Shown here: one piece after another, positions 31,903 to 48,420 of the stretch
Position numbering within the stretch: position 1 is the first letter of the stretch
Layout: each line of letters starts with the position of its first letter
Source: Alnus glutinosa
Lineage: Eukaryota; Streptophyta; Magnoliopsida; Fagales; Betulaceae
Direction of reading: 5' to 3'
Assembly: GCF_958979055.1 (NCBI RefSeq)
Contig: NC_084896.1
Span: 1,922,001-1,986,000 of the forward strand
DNA: 64,000 bases
Translations under genes and position numbers: made by a program
Notes under the pieces: model-generated
What the model saw: only the letters and a program-made list of their open reading frames with translations
Database searches by the model: none
What the model was told of the DNA's origin: nothing

Positions 31903-32352
31903 TAAAAACTAGTTTTTCTTTCTTTTTCTATTTGTTTGTTTGTTTTTTTTTTAAAAAAATGTTTTGTAGTTTAATAAAAAACAGTTTTTTTTTTTTTTTT
32001 TTAAAAAAAAAATTATTTTATAATTTTTATTTTATAGTTTTTTTTTTTTTTTTTTAAAATCGTTCTTTTTTTTATTATTTTTTTTCGTTTATTTTATTTT
32101 ATTTCTTTTTCAATTTTTGTTTTTATTATTTGTTTTTGGTTTTAGTGTTTTTTTTTTTAGAATTTATAAAGACATTTTTGTCATATTTAAAAAAATTTAG
32201 GGTCATTTTTGTCTTTTTGTTAGTCTTAGAGGGGACATAACATTTTTTGGTAGTTTGAGGGGAAACATTGACACAATTAGTAATTTGAGAGGTATATTGA
32301 TAATTGAGTAATAGTTTGAAGGGATATGTGTACTTTTCTAAAAAAGAAAAAA
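31610..32352. mobile_element. Foldback/MULE-type element with long inverted ends and a (TAA)n core
   Basis: The left arm (ATAACCCCTCAATTTACC, TGACAATGTTCC, CAATTGTGTTAATGTC, CTACCAAAAAATGTT) is mirrored by the right arm (AACATTTTTTGGTAG, AACATTGACACAATT, GAAGGGATATGTG). The 13-bp sequence ATCATAGAAAATA flanks both sides (31597-31609 and 32353-32365). The core is AT-rich and contains a (TAA)n run at 31834-31903. Confidence 0.75.
31834..31903. repeat. (TAA)n microsatellite
   Basis: An uninterrupted run of about 23 TAA/ATA units lies in the core of the foldback element. Confidence 0.95.
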
Positions 32353-32586
32353 ATCATAGAAAATAATGTAAGATGATGGCCCATGTATTCATTCAACATG
32401 ACTTTACATGCATAATTCCGACATCATTTAGGACTATGCATTTAATAGCCCAGGAAAAAAAAAAAAAAGAAGGACCCATTTGACCACCTTATTAGCAACG
32501 TGTTCTTCCCACTCTTATGAGCCATACGATTAAATTTTCCTTAATCCTTGTCATTGGTTTTACTTCAATCTCATTTAAAATCATAG

Positions 32587-32624
<38 letters not shown>

Positions 32625-32934
32625 AAGAGAGGAAGAAGAAGAATATTTATGAGTAGACTAAAACAGTATGAAAAATGTCATAAATGTGTAAGAAGCTATT
32701 ATATAATAATTGTTTTAATTAATTTTGAGCTTAAAATATTTTATAGACTTTTATTATAAAAATTATTTTGTGCTTAGTCTCCGCCACTGCTGAACTAATG
32801 TTCAAAATAGGTACATGACAAAAAAGTGGTAAGCGTTTTGCAAACGATCTGTTAGTCAGCAATATTACTGTCCCACAAGAGAAGTACAAGTTTTCTTCCC
32901 TGCGTTCCTTCTTGGGAAGCTTCAAAAGTCTAAA

Positions 32935-33345
32935 GGAAACCCAATCAGAGAGCCAATCTTGCTCCAAAATGGGTGCCCCCATTTTCTACAATTCTTATGG
33001 GTATACTCTTGGAACCCTCCTTTGGATTCTTTTCTTTCTTCTTGTTTGTTGCTACTTCCCCTTCTTCCTGTATTGCTCAGCAAAAAAAAAAAAAAAAGTC
33101 CTAGTTTTTTGTAACTACTCACTGCAATACTGCAAGTTATAGAGAGGGATGGGAAGCATGACAAGTACGCCATGGCTCTTATTTTTTTTTATATTTTTAT
33201 TTTTAACATGTCCACGCAAGAGGAGTTGGGGGATTCGAACTAGTGATATCCACTTCATGATGCGTGGTCCTCAGCCGATTAATCTACCTTTTGAAAACAT
33301 TTGTTTTGCTTCTAATCCTCTCTCATTACACAGCATGCTTCGACG
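32935..33345 (+). pseudogene. Relic promoter and first exon start of a receptor kinase
   Basis: The sequence matches the 5' flank and start of kinase B (about 34022-34290): TTTCTACAATTCTTATGGGT, an A-run after GCTCAG, AGAGAGGGATGGG, and a start codon at 33149 followed by GSMTSTPWLLF. Homology resumes after a SINE insertion (TTCTAATCCTCTC... to about 33345) and then ends. Only about the first 30 codons' worth survives. Confidence 0.85.
33185..33298 (-). mobile_element. tRNA-derived SINE inserted in the relic kinase exon
   Basis: On the minus strand there is an A-box-like TAGATTAATCGG and a B-box-like AGTTCGAATCC at about the spacing of a tRNA promoter. They are followed by an A-rich tail (AAAAATAAAAATATAAAAAA). 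Removing it rejoins CTTATTT to GTTTTGCTTCTAATCC, as in the intact kinase exon. The ATTT at each border is consistent with a short target duplication. Confidence 0.75.
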
Positions 33346-34208
33346 TAGCATGCTGTCAACGGGCCGTCCTTCTTGTGACCACACAGACCCTATTCCCATG
33401 ATTGACACATCACAATCCATCCGACCATTCAAAAAATTTGGGTAGTATGATCCCCTTAATTATTCGCAATTTCAACTATACCTAACCTGGCCACTCCATC
33501 GGGTATTTTGAAGGTGATCAACTATCTTCAAAACAGTTTTAAGTGTAGTCGATCAACCCCTTCAACTATTTTGGAGTGATCAATCACCTATAAAATTATT
33601 TAGAAGTGGCCGGTTACTTCATAGATAGTTACTTCTGTAAAGACCAAGAATAATAAATAACTAATTTTATAGATAGAATGTAGTTAATTCAAATATGGGG
33701 GTAACATATTAATTGTCAAATGATAGGACTTTGTTAAAGTGGGGGTCTTGATATAATTTAAATAAGTTGAGGATTTTAAAAATAAGAAAATCTGATCCTG
33801 CCACATGTCACCACCAGATTGGCTAGGAGAAAATTATCCTATCTTCTTCCGACCACTCACAATGGGACAAATGTCCCACTCATCTTCTCTCTCATCATTT
33901 AACAAGAGACTATTGTATAGTGTGACTAAGTCGGTCAAAGTCTCCTAATACAACACCAACAAGGAAATCCATTGAATGCGGGCCACAACTTGATGACTTC
34001 ATGGCACCCAACTTTAACAAAGCCAATCAGAGAGCCCATTTTCTACAATTCTTATGGGTACACTCCTGGAACAACCCTCCTTTATGTTCTTTTCTGTCTT
34101 CTTGTTTGTTGCTCCTTCCCCTTCTTCCTGCATTGCTCAGGAAAAAAAAAAAAAAAAGGTCAAGTTTTCTGTCACTACTCACTGCGACATTGCAAGTTAT
34201 AGAGAGGG
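33346..34208. other. Upstream region of receptor kinase B
   Basis: Non-coding. Positions 33500-33640 contain several imperfect GTGATCAAC/TCAAC motifs in both directions. A 16-nt A run (34142-34157) lies shortly before the start, and the same A run occurs in the relic copy. No clear TATA box was seen. Confidence 0.4.
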
Positions 34209-38613
<4,405 letters not shown>

Positions 38614-40136
38614 AATGTATCCTATATCAAAGAAAAGAAATGTTGTAGAACCAATCTTTTTGTTTGATTTGTATGCACGTTGATATATATGCAACGTGCT
38701 TACATGTCACTAAATGTTGTCTTGGTTCACTCATATCTTAGAACCAATCTTCTTGAAGATTTTGAACCATATCTCTAAATTATGAGATATACATAACTGC
38801 AATGATGTGAGTTTCCACAAAAAGTATATTCATAGCTATATCATATATGTAAATTTCTACTATTATCGACAACAAATTTTTTCAATAATTACAGAACTAT
38901 TAATCAAAGCTATGATTAAACACCCAATTGAAATACAACATGGCACAATCCACTAATTCTAGCAAATTGGTCTTCATAAATTCAATCAGTTTTCCAAAAT
39001 ATACCATTATAAACGTTATATATATATAAAAGAAATGGCAAGTGTTCACCTTGAAAGAGACCAAAATATCATACATATTAAACATAACTTCATGCTTTCT
39101 GGTCTTAAAGCAGGACGGGCAATTTTGTTAGTTGAAGAACACAAACTAATCCCACCTATCTTTCGACAACCTTGTTTTTGTTAGAAAATTTTCTACTTCC
39201 ATTCCAATTTTCCAGTACTTAATTTCTTATTAACCAAACAGAACTCAGAAATTTTTTGCAATACTCAAAAGTATTTTGCCCCATTAGAGGCAAAAAGGGT
39301 ACAAAAGTTTTTGAACGAGTTTCAACCAATTGTAGATATAGATAGATACTATAAAGTTACATCTCTTTTCTAAAGCTCCAATATTTTTTGCCAAGCTTCA
39401 AACCTCTTATCTAAATTGAGCCAATTATATCGTTGCATTGAAAACCCAAGCAATGAAAGTTCAAAATATACCTAAACTTCAATTCGTTTCTTTTCTAACG
39501 TAGTAAGAAGCGATAAATGTGAAAAAAAAAACTTTTTTCTCAATGCACGTACAAAATCAACACACGTTGATAGAGAAAATTGATAATAATATTGATGAGA
39601 AAAACTGTTTATTCCAATACAACTGTTCTAAACTTATAGTAAAACCCTAAGGCCACGAAAGGTAATAAGATCCTCCTATGAATGGAAATAAAATAAAGAA
39701 GCAAAATATAGATATACTTGGTGCCAAAGGATATTCTGAATTTATGAAAATACTTGGTGCCAAAAGAAATTAAGCCATATTAGGAAAAATATAATAACTA
39801 AAGTAATACTTGATGACAAAGGAAATCTAAACATTGGAATCTTCTAAAAGAGGAATCATGAAATTTAGGACATGTTATTATATATAATATCTTCCAAATC
39901 ACAATTTGTCAATAATCTATTCTTTCTTTTCTTGGTCATTAAATATGTTGGCAATCAACAAATCAGAAAATAATCCAACGGTATTTCTGTCATGGCCCCA
40001 TTTTGGGATATAAGGGTATACGCAAACTTAAGAAAATACACAAAGATTTCATTCACAAGAAATAATTAAAGATCATCCACAAAATAGTTAAATATAGCAA
40101 TGAAGACGAGGCATAGCTTAACACTTTCATTTCACA

Positions 40137-40177
<41 letters not shown>

Positions 40178-41184
40178 TTCATATATTAGAGTTCATACTA
40201 TAGTTAGTACATTAATGGGGGCCAGGGAATACACAATAGAGACACTGATATAGTTACAAAAGCAGCTAAATACATGGCTCAAAATATTAGGGGTCCTCTC
40301 CCTCCTTTTAACGATGTCCATCCCTGAGTGTCTTTAAGTTAACCATATCTACATCACAAAAAGAGATCCCTGGCCACTAGTGTATATATCTCGAAACTCA
40401 CGCGAACCTATTGGTCCATTCCTGCCGGCCAGTACTCAGGATCATCATAAGTAATTACTCCTCATAGGAGCACTATGATATGAAGAACCATCTGTAATAT
40501 TTTTGGGGATAAAGGAGTGAGTTTGACAACTTAGTAATGGACACAAACTAGCTCATGGCAGCATAAAAAATCACAGTTTGATATTTTTAGGTTATAAACA
40601 GACAATATATTGAAACAATTCAAATAAGTGTATAAGCATTCATTTATTGCAGTGTGAAAGTTTTATCAACCACTGGTCCAACCACCTAATTTTAACCATG
40701 AGCAGCGCACGTTGAGCTCGTCCAAATGACCGATCTCGTAGGACCCATACGCTCATCCTGTCGTTACAGGGGAGAGCCACCGGGTTGGGAAGCTCCCTAG
40801 GTGAGGACCCTCGACCAATAGCACCACACTTTTGGTGTGGTTGCCTCACTACCCACCTCATTATAAAAGATCCGGATTACCAACGTGGCTTGGAGCTGTG
40901 GGATAAAACTTGTGTGGTGAATACAAAATATACATCAAAATAGAAGAATCATAATCTCATCATATACAAAGTTAATCTTAAAGGTGTTCAATCATATTTC
41001 ATAAGGAATTACAAATAAGACTAAAGTGAAAGAATCTTATGAAAATCCTCGACATTTTCTTTGAAAAATGTTTTTAATAAAAATTGGTCGGGGTTTTTAA
41101 AGTTGTGTTTTCCCTCTTACCTGTGCTTTTTGTTTGAAATTAGAACCTCCTTCCTAGATTGGATCACAAAAAAAAAGATTTAGA

Positions 41185-41221
<37 letters not shown>
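38614..41221. other. Intergenic sequence between kinase B and the LINE
   Basis: Mostly AT-rich and non-coding, with (TA)n runs near 40139-40174 and 41188-41221. Positions about 40660-40865 form an island of higher GC with no recognisable domain; it may be a retroelement LTR fragment. No gene was recognised. Confidence 0.5.
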
Positions 41222-41225
<4 letters not shown>

Positions 41226-41316
41226 AGAAATATTTTTTTTTTTTGATAAGTAAAATTAGTATTATTGAAAGCGTAAGGCGCTCCTACGTACACTAGAAGA
41301 ATACAATAGGAACCAC

Positions 41317-44300
41317 CTAACTAGAAAGGGAAAAAGAAATAAGAAAATCAGCAAAGCTGATAGAAAGAGGGTACAAAAAAGCCATCGACCAGAGATACAA
41401 CGTGTGGAGAAACAACTCCAATACCTCCTCTAGGGAGCTCTCTATGTTCTCAAAGCACCTAAGGTTTCTTTCTCTCCAAATACACCAAAAAATGCAAATA
41501 GGCACCATCTTCCAAGTTGTAGTGCTCCTTGAACTCCCAGACTTCCACCAAAAAGCAAGAAGGTCTAGCACACTCCTAGGCATGACCGAAGAAAAACCAA
41601 AGCGAGAGAAAATGTTGTTCCATAGAGCGGAAGCCACATCACAATGCAGAAGAATATGGTCCGCTGATTCCCCATCTCGCTTACATAGGCAGCATCTATC
41701 TATAATGATAATGCGCCTCTTCCTGAGATTGTCCACAGTAAGGATTCTACTTAGAGCTGCCGCCCAAGTGAAGAAAGCTGCCCTTGGGGGTGCCTGCGAC
41801 CGCCACACACACTTCCAAGGAAACCGATTTCCTCCAGAACCCGACAGGGAATCAAAATAGGACTTAACCCTGAACACACATTTCTTGAGAAAGCCCCAAC
41901 TAAGGCAGTCAACCTGATCTCTGTTCAACTTGGTAGAGTGCAAAACCTGGAAAAAAGAGACAAAAACATCTACTTCTCAATCATGCGCCTCTCTAACAAA
42001 GCTCACGTTCCACTGAATGGACCCGCCCAACATCTTCATATTGTCAGCCACTGACGCATCTTTCACCTGAGCAATACCAAAGAGATCAGGAAACACTTCT
42101 TTAAGGACCGTACCTCTGCACCACAGATCATGCCAAAATCTAGTCCTACTCCCATCCCCCACCTCAAATCTAAGAAGTCTGGAAAAAGTCTCCCATCCTT
42201 TCCTTATGAACTTCCGCAACCCTACTCCAAAAGCCCCTGCAACCTCACGGGAGCACCACCCACCCCACAAACTACCAAACTTGGCGTCCACCGCAACTCT
42301 CCACCAAGCATCTTTTTCCAAACCAAAGCGCCATAACCATTTTCCTAACAAAGCGCGATTAAACAACACCAAACTCCTAATGCCAAGCACCCCTTTAGAA
42401 ATTGGAGTGCAAACCCTCGTCCAACTCACCAAATGATATTTGAATTCTTCTCCCATACCACCCGAGAGAAAATCTCGTTGTAGCTTCTCAATGCGAGTAG
42501 CAACACACACCGGAATAGGGAACAGAGACATGTAGTAGGTAGGTAAGTTAGAGAGGGTACTCTTGATAAGAGTCACTCTCCCACCCTTGGAGAGGTATAA
42601 CCTTTTCCAACTAGCCAACCACTTTTCAACCTTCTCGATAACTCCATCCCAAATACGAGTGGACTTGTAAGAAACCCCCAAAGGAAGGCCCAAATACTTC
42701 ACTGGCAAAGAAGCAACTTCACACCCTAAAATGTCGGCAAGCCTTCTCACTTGAACAACCTCTCCCACTAGAATAAGACTAGATTTGGCCAAGTTAACCT
42801 TGAGACCCGAAGCCGCCTCAAAAAGGAGAAAAAGACTCCGCAAATACAGCAACTTGGAGGAGGTAGCATCACAGAAAATCAAGGTGTCATCAGCAAACAA
42901 AAGATCCGAGTAGGAAACATTACCCACTCTGAAACCATCCAACAAACCCCCACTGACCGCAGCTGTAATCATACGACTCAAAGCCTCTATCACAAACACA
43001 AACAGAAGAGGGGACAGGGGATCCACTTGCATCAAGCCTCGAGTGCTACTAAAAAAACCGTTAGGCGACCCATTAACAAGCATCGAGAACTTCGCAGAAG
43101 AAATGCAACGAGCTATCCATGAACACCATTTACCCCCGAAACCGCATCTCCTCAACACATACAAAAGAAAATCCCAATTAACATGATCATAAGCTTTTGC
43201 CAAGTCCATTTTGCATATGACTCCCGGCTCCCTTGATCTAATTCGATTGTCAAGGCATTCATTAGCAATAAGGATCGGATCGAGAATTTGCCTCCCTTTG
43301 ATGAAAGCACTCTGAGATTTGGAAATAACCTTTTCCAAAACCGTCTTCAATCTGTTGGCCAGAACTTTAGCAATAATCTTGTAGATACCTCCCACTAGGC
43401 TTATGGGCCGAAAGTCATTGAGAGAGATAGTTCCAGGAATCTTGGGAATAAGCGTAATAAAAGAAACATTCAAACTATTCTCAAACACTTCTCTAGCATG
43501 AAAGTCAGAAAATACCTCCATAATGTCCAAGCGCACGACCTCCCAACAATCTTGGAAGAAAGCCATAGTAAAACCATCCGGACCTGGCGCTTTGTCACCC
43601 TTCATAGCAAACACTACCTTCCTAACCTCCTCCTCAAAGGCTCTCTCCAACCAACTAGATTCTGACTCTAGAATAGCATCAAAAGAGAGATCATCCAACC
43701 GAGGCCTCCAACTGTGCTTCTCAGAGAAAAGATCTTGATAGAACTGAACTACATGCTCACTTATCTTAGCCGGATCAGAAGAAATAGAGTCTCCAATCAA
43801 TAAGAAATCAATAGAGTTGTACCGTCTGTTTGAATTGGCTATGGAATGGAAGAATTTAGTACATTTATCTCATTCTTTTGACCACGTCACCCTAGACTTT
43901 TGCCTCCAACTAACCTCCTCCAAAAACGAGCATCTCTCAATCTCATTAACAATTTCTACCTTCTTTAGGAATTCACCCTCACCCAAAGCCCAACTACCTT
44001 CAATAGTATCAAACTCCTGAAGCTCTTCGAAAAGCTTTCTCTTATTCCTCTCAACGTTGCCAAACACTTCCACATTCCATGTCCTCAAATTATTTTTGAG
44101 GGCCTTAAGCTTACAAGCTAACACAAAACTAGGAGTGCCATGAAAAGAGTACGAATCCCACCACTTTTTCACCAACCCCACAAATCCATCCGCCTTAAGC
44201 CACATATTCTCAAACTTAAACGGCCTCCTTCTTGCAGAAGTGATATCACAATCGAGAAGAATAGGAAAATGGTCCGAGTAAAGGCGGGGAAGCCTCTTCT

Positions 44301-44946
44301 GGGAAGCCACAGGAAACCTAGCCTCCCAATCAGGAGAAACAAGAAAGCGATCGATTCTGGACCAAACAAGCGAATCACAAGAGATTGACCACGTAAAAGA
44401 TCCTCCAGCGAGAGGAAAATCCATAAGACCCTGTTCAGAGATAAAATTACCGAAATCCCTCATAGCAGACACACTGCCATCTCCAGATCTTTCGCTAGGG
44501 AACCTAGTAATACTGAAATCACCCCCAATACACCAAGGCAAATTCCACCAACTAAGGATCCCAGCCAACTCATCCCAAAGCCCCCTCCTATCACTTCTGA
44601 TATTCGGCCCATACACCCCCGCAAAACCCTACACAAAACGGTCAGCAACATTCCTAAAGGATACTGCAAGCGTGTAAACCCCCACGCACACATCTACCTT
44701 TTCCACCACCCTTTTATCCCACATAATCAGGATCCCCCCTGAAGCCCCACTCGAATCCAAACAACACCAATCCACATAATTACACCCCCATAGGCTTCGC
44801 ACAAATCTTCTAGTCGGATCTTTGACTTTTGTTTCTTGGAGATAAATAATATCCACCTTCCAATCTCTAAGCAAGTTACAAATCCTAAGGCGTTTGCGCC
44901 TATTTTTCAGCCCCCTCACGTTCCAAGAGAGAATCTTGGGCTTCAT
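41317..44946 (-). pseudogene. LINE ORF2: APE endonuclease and reverse transcriptase, one frame with three nonsense codons
   Basis: A 1210-codon frame without any frameshift runs from ATG 44946 to the stop at 41317. The endonuclease part has [29 protein letters not shown] and SDHFPILLD. The reverse transcriptase has GDKAPGPDGF, LIPKIPG, DFRPISLVGG, KMDLAKAYDHVNWDFL, the catalytic FADD (LLFADDTLIF) and a thumb region. The C-terminus has a CCHC-like CCLCKRDGESADHILLHC (RVT zinc-binding). In-frame stops are at 44629-44631 (TAG), 43870-43872 (TGA) and 41977-41979 (TGA). One ordinary residue in the core, Val in LMQVDPLSPLLF, replaces the usual Gly. Confidence 0.93.
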
Positions 44947-47119
44947 GGCATTACTACAAACCCCCTTGTCCTCCTTTTACTGCGATCCGAGCAAGAGCCT
45001 TTGGCATCATAGTTTATAGAACACTCCAGGTTTTTGATCTCCCTCTTCCCCTTCGTGCTTCCATCTCCAATACGACGCTCCTCTTCAAGACAAGTCAGAA
45101 AGGCTAACAATTGCAAATTGTGACCCGCAAACGACATCCCTAAAATGGGATAAATCGCATTCGCACACTGAATAACCCAATCAGAGTACCCCACACCCCT
45201 CGAAGCTGGATGGTATGCATTGAGAGGAGAACCCACAATAACTGCCTTCTCTCCCACCTCAACCTCCAACAATTCAGCACCCCCGGGAAGAAAACCGCTG
45301 GAAACCTTACCCTCACCTCCAACCTGCAAACCAGAAGAATCTAACTCCAAAACTGGCCCCCCCTTCCCATCACAAACCTGCCCTCCAGCACTGTCAAAGC
45401 ACGGAACAGCCACAACATCCACCGATGGTTGATGCCAAACCTCAGCCCCTAACAGCACCCTTGGCACATTAAAAATCAACTGAAATTGATCCGACAATTC
45501 CCTCACCTAAACAGGACCAGCCTCTGAACACCCTACATAAATCTCTCGGCTGTCCGGCTGAAACTGTACCAAGGACCTCTTATCGATAGATGAACCAGAC
45601 CCTGTAATCACCGCACCCTCTTTCCTCTGACCCGGAATCTCCACCACCTGCATTGGCCCTGAAATCACCGCCAGCTCAGTGCTGCCTCGGGGAGAATCGC
45701 TCCTGTCCGTGACACTGGAGTGGCCACGTTGAAGACCGGCGACTGAGTCCGGAAGAAAAGGAAACGGAAGACCGACGACTGGGCTCTGAGACACCCGAGC
45801 AACCGACGCTCCAGAACCCAAAATATCCGACGACGTGGGACCCATCACCGGCAAACTCGTCTGGCCGTCAGAAGACGAATATCCGGCGACTGGGTCCAGA
45901 GAATGTGTCGGCCTTGAGGAAGAGGCGCCAGGAGCGAAGAGGCGCCAGGAACGAAGATCCCAGCGACCAAGCTCGGCAACAGAATAGCCCTAGAAGTCGA
46001 TCCACCAGAGCCTGAAGAAGCCGACGGGGAACGGCAACTTGTACCCTCCTTAGCCAAGCGCCCCTTGGGCCGGTCAACCGGACCAACCAAAGGTTCTTTT
46101 CCTTTAGAAGCCCGAGCTAACTTGTTAAGAGTTGGAAATTTTGATTTGGGCCTAGTCACTTTGAAGCCCATGGCAGAAGCTGCACGGGCCCTAAATTTGG
46201 GTCGAGAAAAAGCTCGACCCAGACCCCCATCTTCAACCAAGGCTAAACCCTTCAGGCAAAATTTGACTTCCGTTTGAATCCTTACTAACGACTCTCTGAA
46301 GGCGCCTACATCGAGGCTATCACCAACGTGATTGTTGCGTGCTATAGGGGGCACCGTAGCTGGGGCTACTGCATGCCTAGTGTCATACGACCTACCCATC
46401 GCAGCAGAGATCCCTGCAGGAATTGAAGCAACCTTACCCGCCATTGGATTGGGCAGATGTTGCCGAGCCGCCGGACGCCAAAGATAATTTCTCTTTTCCT
46501 TCGTTCTGTATTTCTTCGCCGGAAAAAATTCCTGGGCTTGACAATCCTTCGCCAGAAGAGAAACATCATGCTTCACCAGAAAAATCTCCTCCGAGCATTC
46601 TTTGACCCATCTCGGCACTCTAGCTATTGGCCCAGACACATCACCAAACAGCGTATCCAACGGTGGCGAAGCAAAACTTCTCCTACCTTTCATGTCTGCA
46701 TGCTTCGGTTCTGCCACCATAGCTCTGAAACCGGCTCTAAAGTAATCAGAAACCAATCGTAATTCCGCTCGAAAACTATTCCACCCTTGGCCAGCTCTTC
46801 CCTCCGAGATGAAAATCGAGTCCTTCCTCCGATCACCATTGAATTCTTCTATGACCATGAAACCACCATGCCTGTTAAAATGCCGTTGCGCAATGATCCG
46901 CGGGAACCCATACTGAGATTGATCCCAAAACACCTGAGAGTCTTCCATGCAAACCAGAGGCTCAAATGTGTTTGACAACCAAGCTAACTCAGCTCTATCT
47001 AACAAGATAGACCTATCCTTCCCCTTACAGCTCTCCCTGATACGGACTATTGTCTCCCCTCCCACTACCACCATTTCAAACTCTTTGGATTCCTCCGACC
47101 AACTGCTCGAAAACCCCAT
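44943..47119 (-). pseudogene. LINE ORF1, broken by a frameshift and a stop
   Basis: ATG at 47119 opens a 424-codon frame (MGFSSSWSEES...) ending at 45845. It holds a basic, Pro/Ser-rich C-terminal half as in plant LINE ORF1 proteins. The reading continues in another frame from about 45854 to 44943 with a stop at 45507-45509. The true ORF1 end (TGA 44943-44945) overlaps the ORF2 ATG (44944-44946) in an ATGA arrangement, suggesting termination-reinitiation. I recognise no zinc knuckle in what remains. Confidence 0.75.
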
Positions 47120-47311
47120 AACTATGCTTGAGAAAGCTCTTCACTCTTCCTATCCTCAACAGTTCTGACACCAGTGTCAAACAATGAAAGTTTTTCAACC
47201 TTAGGTAATTTTCTCATTGGATATGCTTTATCAACCTTGAACGTCTTCAACGCTGCATCAACTCCTGCAATTCGCCCTTGCCAAGTAACATCCTACTTCC
47301 TTTTAGAAATA

Positions 47312-47777
47312 ATTAAATTGGGTGCATATGACACTAAAGATTTAAAATAAAGACATGTTTATGCAATGTAATTTTAAAATTTCTATAATCACATGGGTCA
47401 TCACTTATTTAGTGGTAAATAAAAAATTCTAGCAACTACAATATTTCAATAGAAACTCATGTGATTTTACAAGGAAATTTCCTAGTCTCCATTATTGCCT
47501 CTTTGAATGATCTGAATCTTTCCAGGATGTTCCAGTTTTCATATTGCAATACATCCATGAAAATTGTGCATATAAATCTAGCTTAGATTGTGGTAACCAA
47601 AGGATTAGTTCATGTTCCTAATTTAGACAGCACAGGGATAACAATTTCAGTGTTTATATCCTAAGTCAGTAGCCAAATTACAATTCCCTAAAACAGAAAT
47701 AATGGTTCTGTACAGAATTACTCTAAAGAATTTAAAAGGATGCAATTTGGATACAAGCCTAATTCTAACAGTAATTT
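47312..47777. other. Short unique stretch between LINE and Ty3 element
   Basis: AT-rich and non-coding. It is the left half of the sequence into which the Ty3 element inserted; the right half resumes at 53397. No gene was recognised. Confidence 0.5.
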
Positions 47778-48420
47778 TGACGCCGGAATAGAATAGCGAT
47801 TATTCTGTAGGCTAAACAATAAGTATTTTGCAAGGAAGAAACAAGAAAATCACCCCAAAACAGAGAGAAAAACTCTGAATTCTGATAATTAATCAATAAC
47901 AATGAACTGTCGAAAAAACGCCCACAAGCCGGGCTTAAATAGCTGAAAATTAGGATTAGGAGAATTTTTGCCAAAATTAGCAAAATCCCGAAAACCATAA
48001 TAAAACGAAATACATAATAAAATAATTATTCTGTCAAAAATCTGGCCCAAATCGGGCTCAGAATCACCTCCTAAACAATAAAGGAAAAGTTACCATAAAT
48101 AGCAAAAAATATCTAAAATTAGGATTTTGACAAGGAAAACAGCTGATTTTGGGGCTCAAAACGAGGCGCACCGAGCAAAGCTCGGTGACCACGATGTGCG
48201 CGCCGAAGAGAGCTTTCCGAATTGGGGTCATATGCGCGAAACGGATACACGTAGCCAAAGTTATGGCCAAATTACTGCGGCGCACTCGGAAATTGCCCCA
48301 ATTAGGCCAGATTACGATTTCTTGCCAATTTTGCGCTGATCCGCCTGCTCCAAGTAATTCAGCGCCTTTATTGTGCAATCTGACAACTCAGCGTCATCAG
48401 ACTCGGACCCTCCTGCATCA
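47778..48420 (-). repeat. 3' LTR of the Ty3 element
   Basis: 643 bp, matching 52748-53391 with roughly ten visible differences. It contains the last 36 codons of pol. Confidence 0.95.

Larger units (their letters stand above)
41233..47300 (-). mobile_element. Full-length L1-type LINE with 11-bp target duplication
   Basis: The minus-strand element ends in TTTTACTTATC plus an A tail (plus-strand T run 41233-41244). TTTTAGAAATA flanks it at 41222-41232 and 47301-47311. It carries two ORFs: ORF1 (47119-44943, broken) and ORF2 (44946-41317, endonuclease plus reverse transcriptase plus zinc-knuckle C-terminus). About 180 bp of 5' leader precede ORF1. At about 6.07 kb it is the expected size for a complete plant L1. 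Confidence 0.87.

Noticed and set aside
40640-40861. GC-rich 73-codon minus-strand frame
   Set aside because: No recognisable domain, no neighbouring exons; more likely part of an old retroelement.
41402-41860. 152-codon plus-strand open frame
   Set aside because: Exact antisense shadow of the LINE ORF2 C-terminus.
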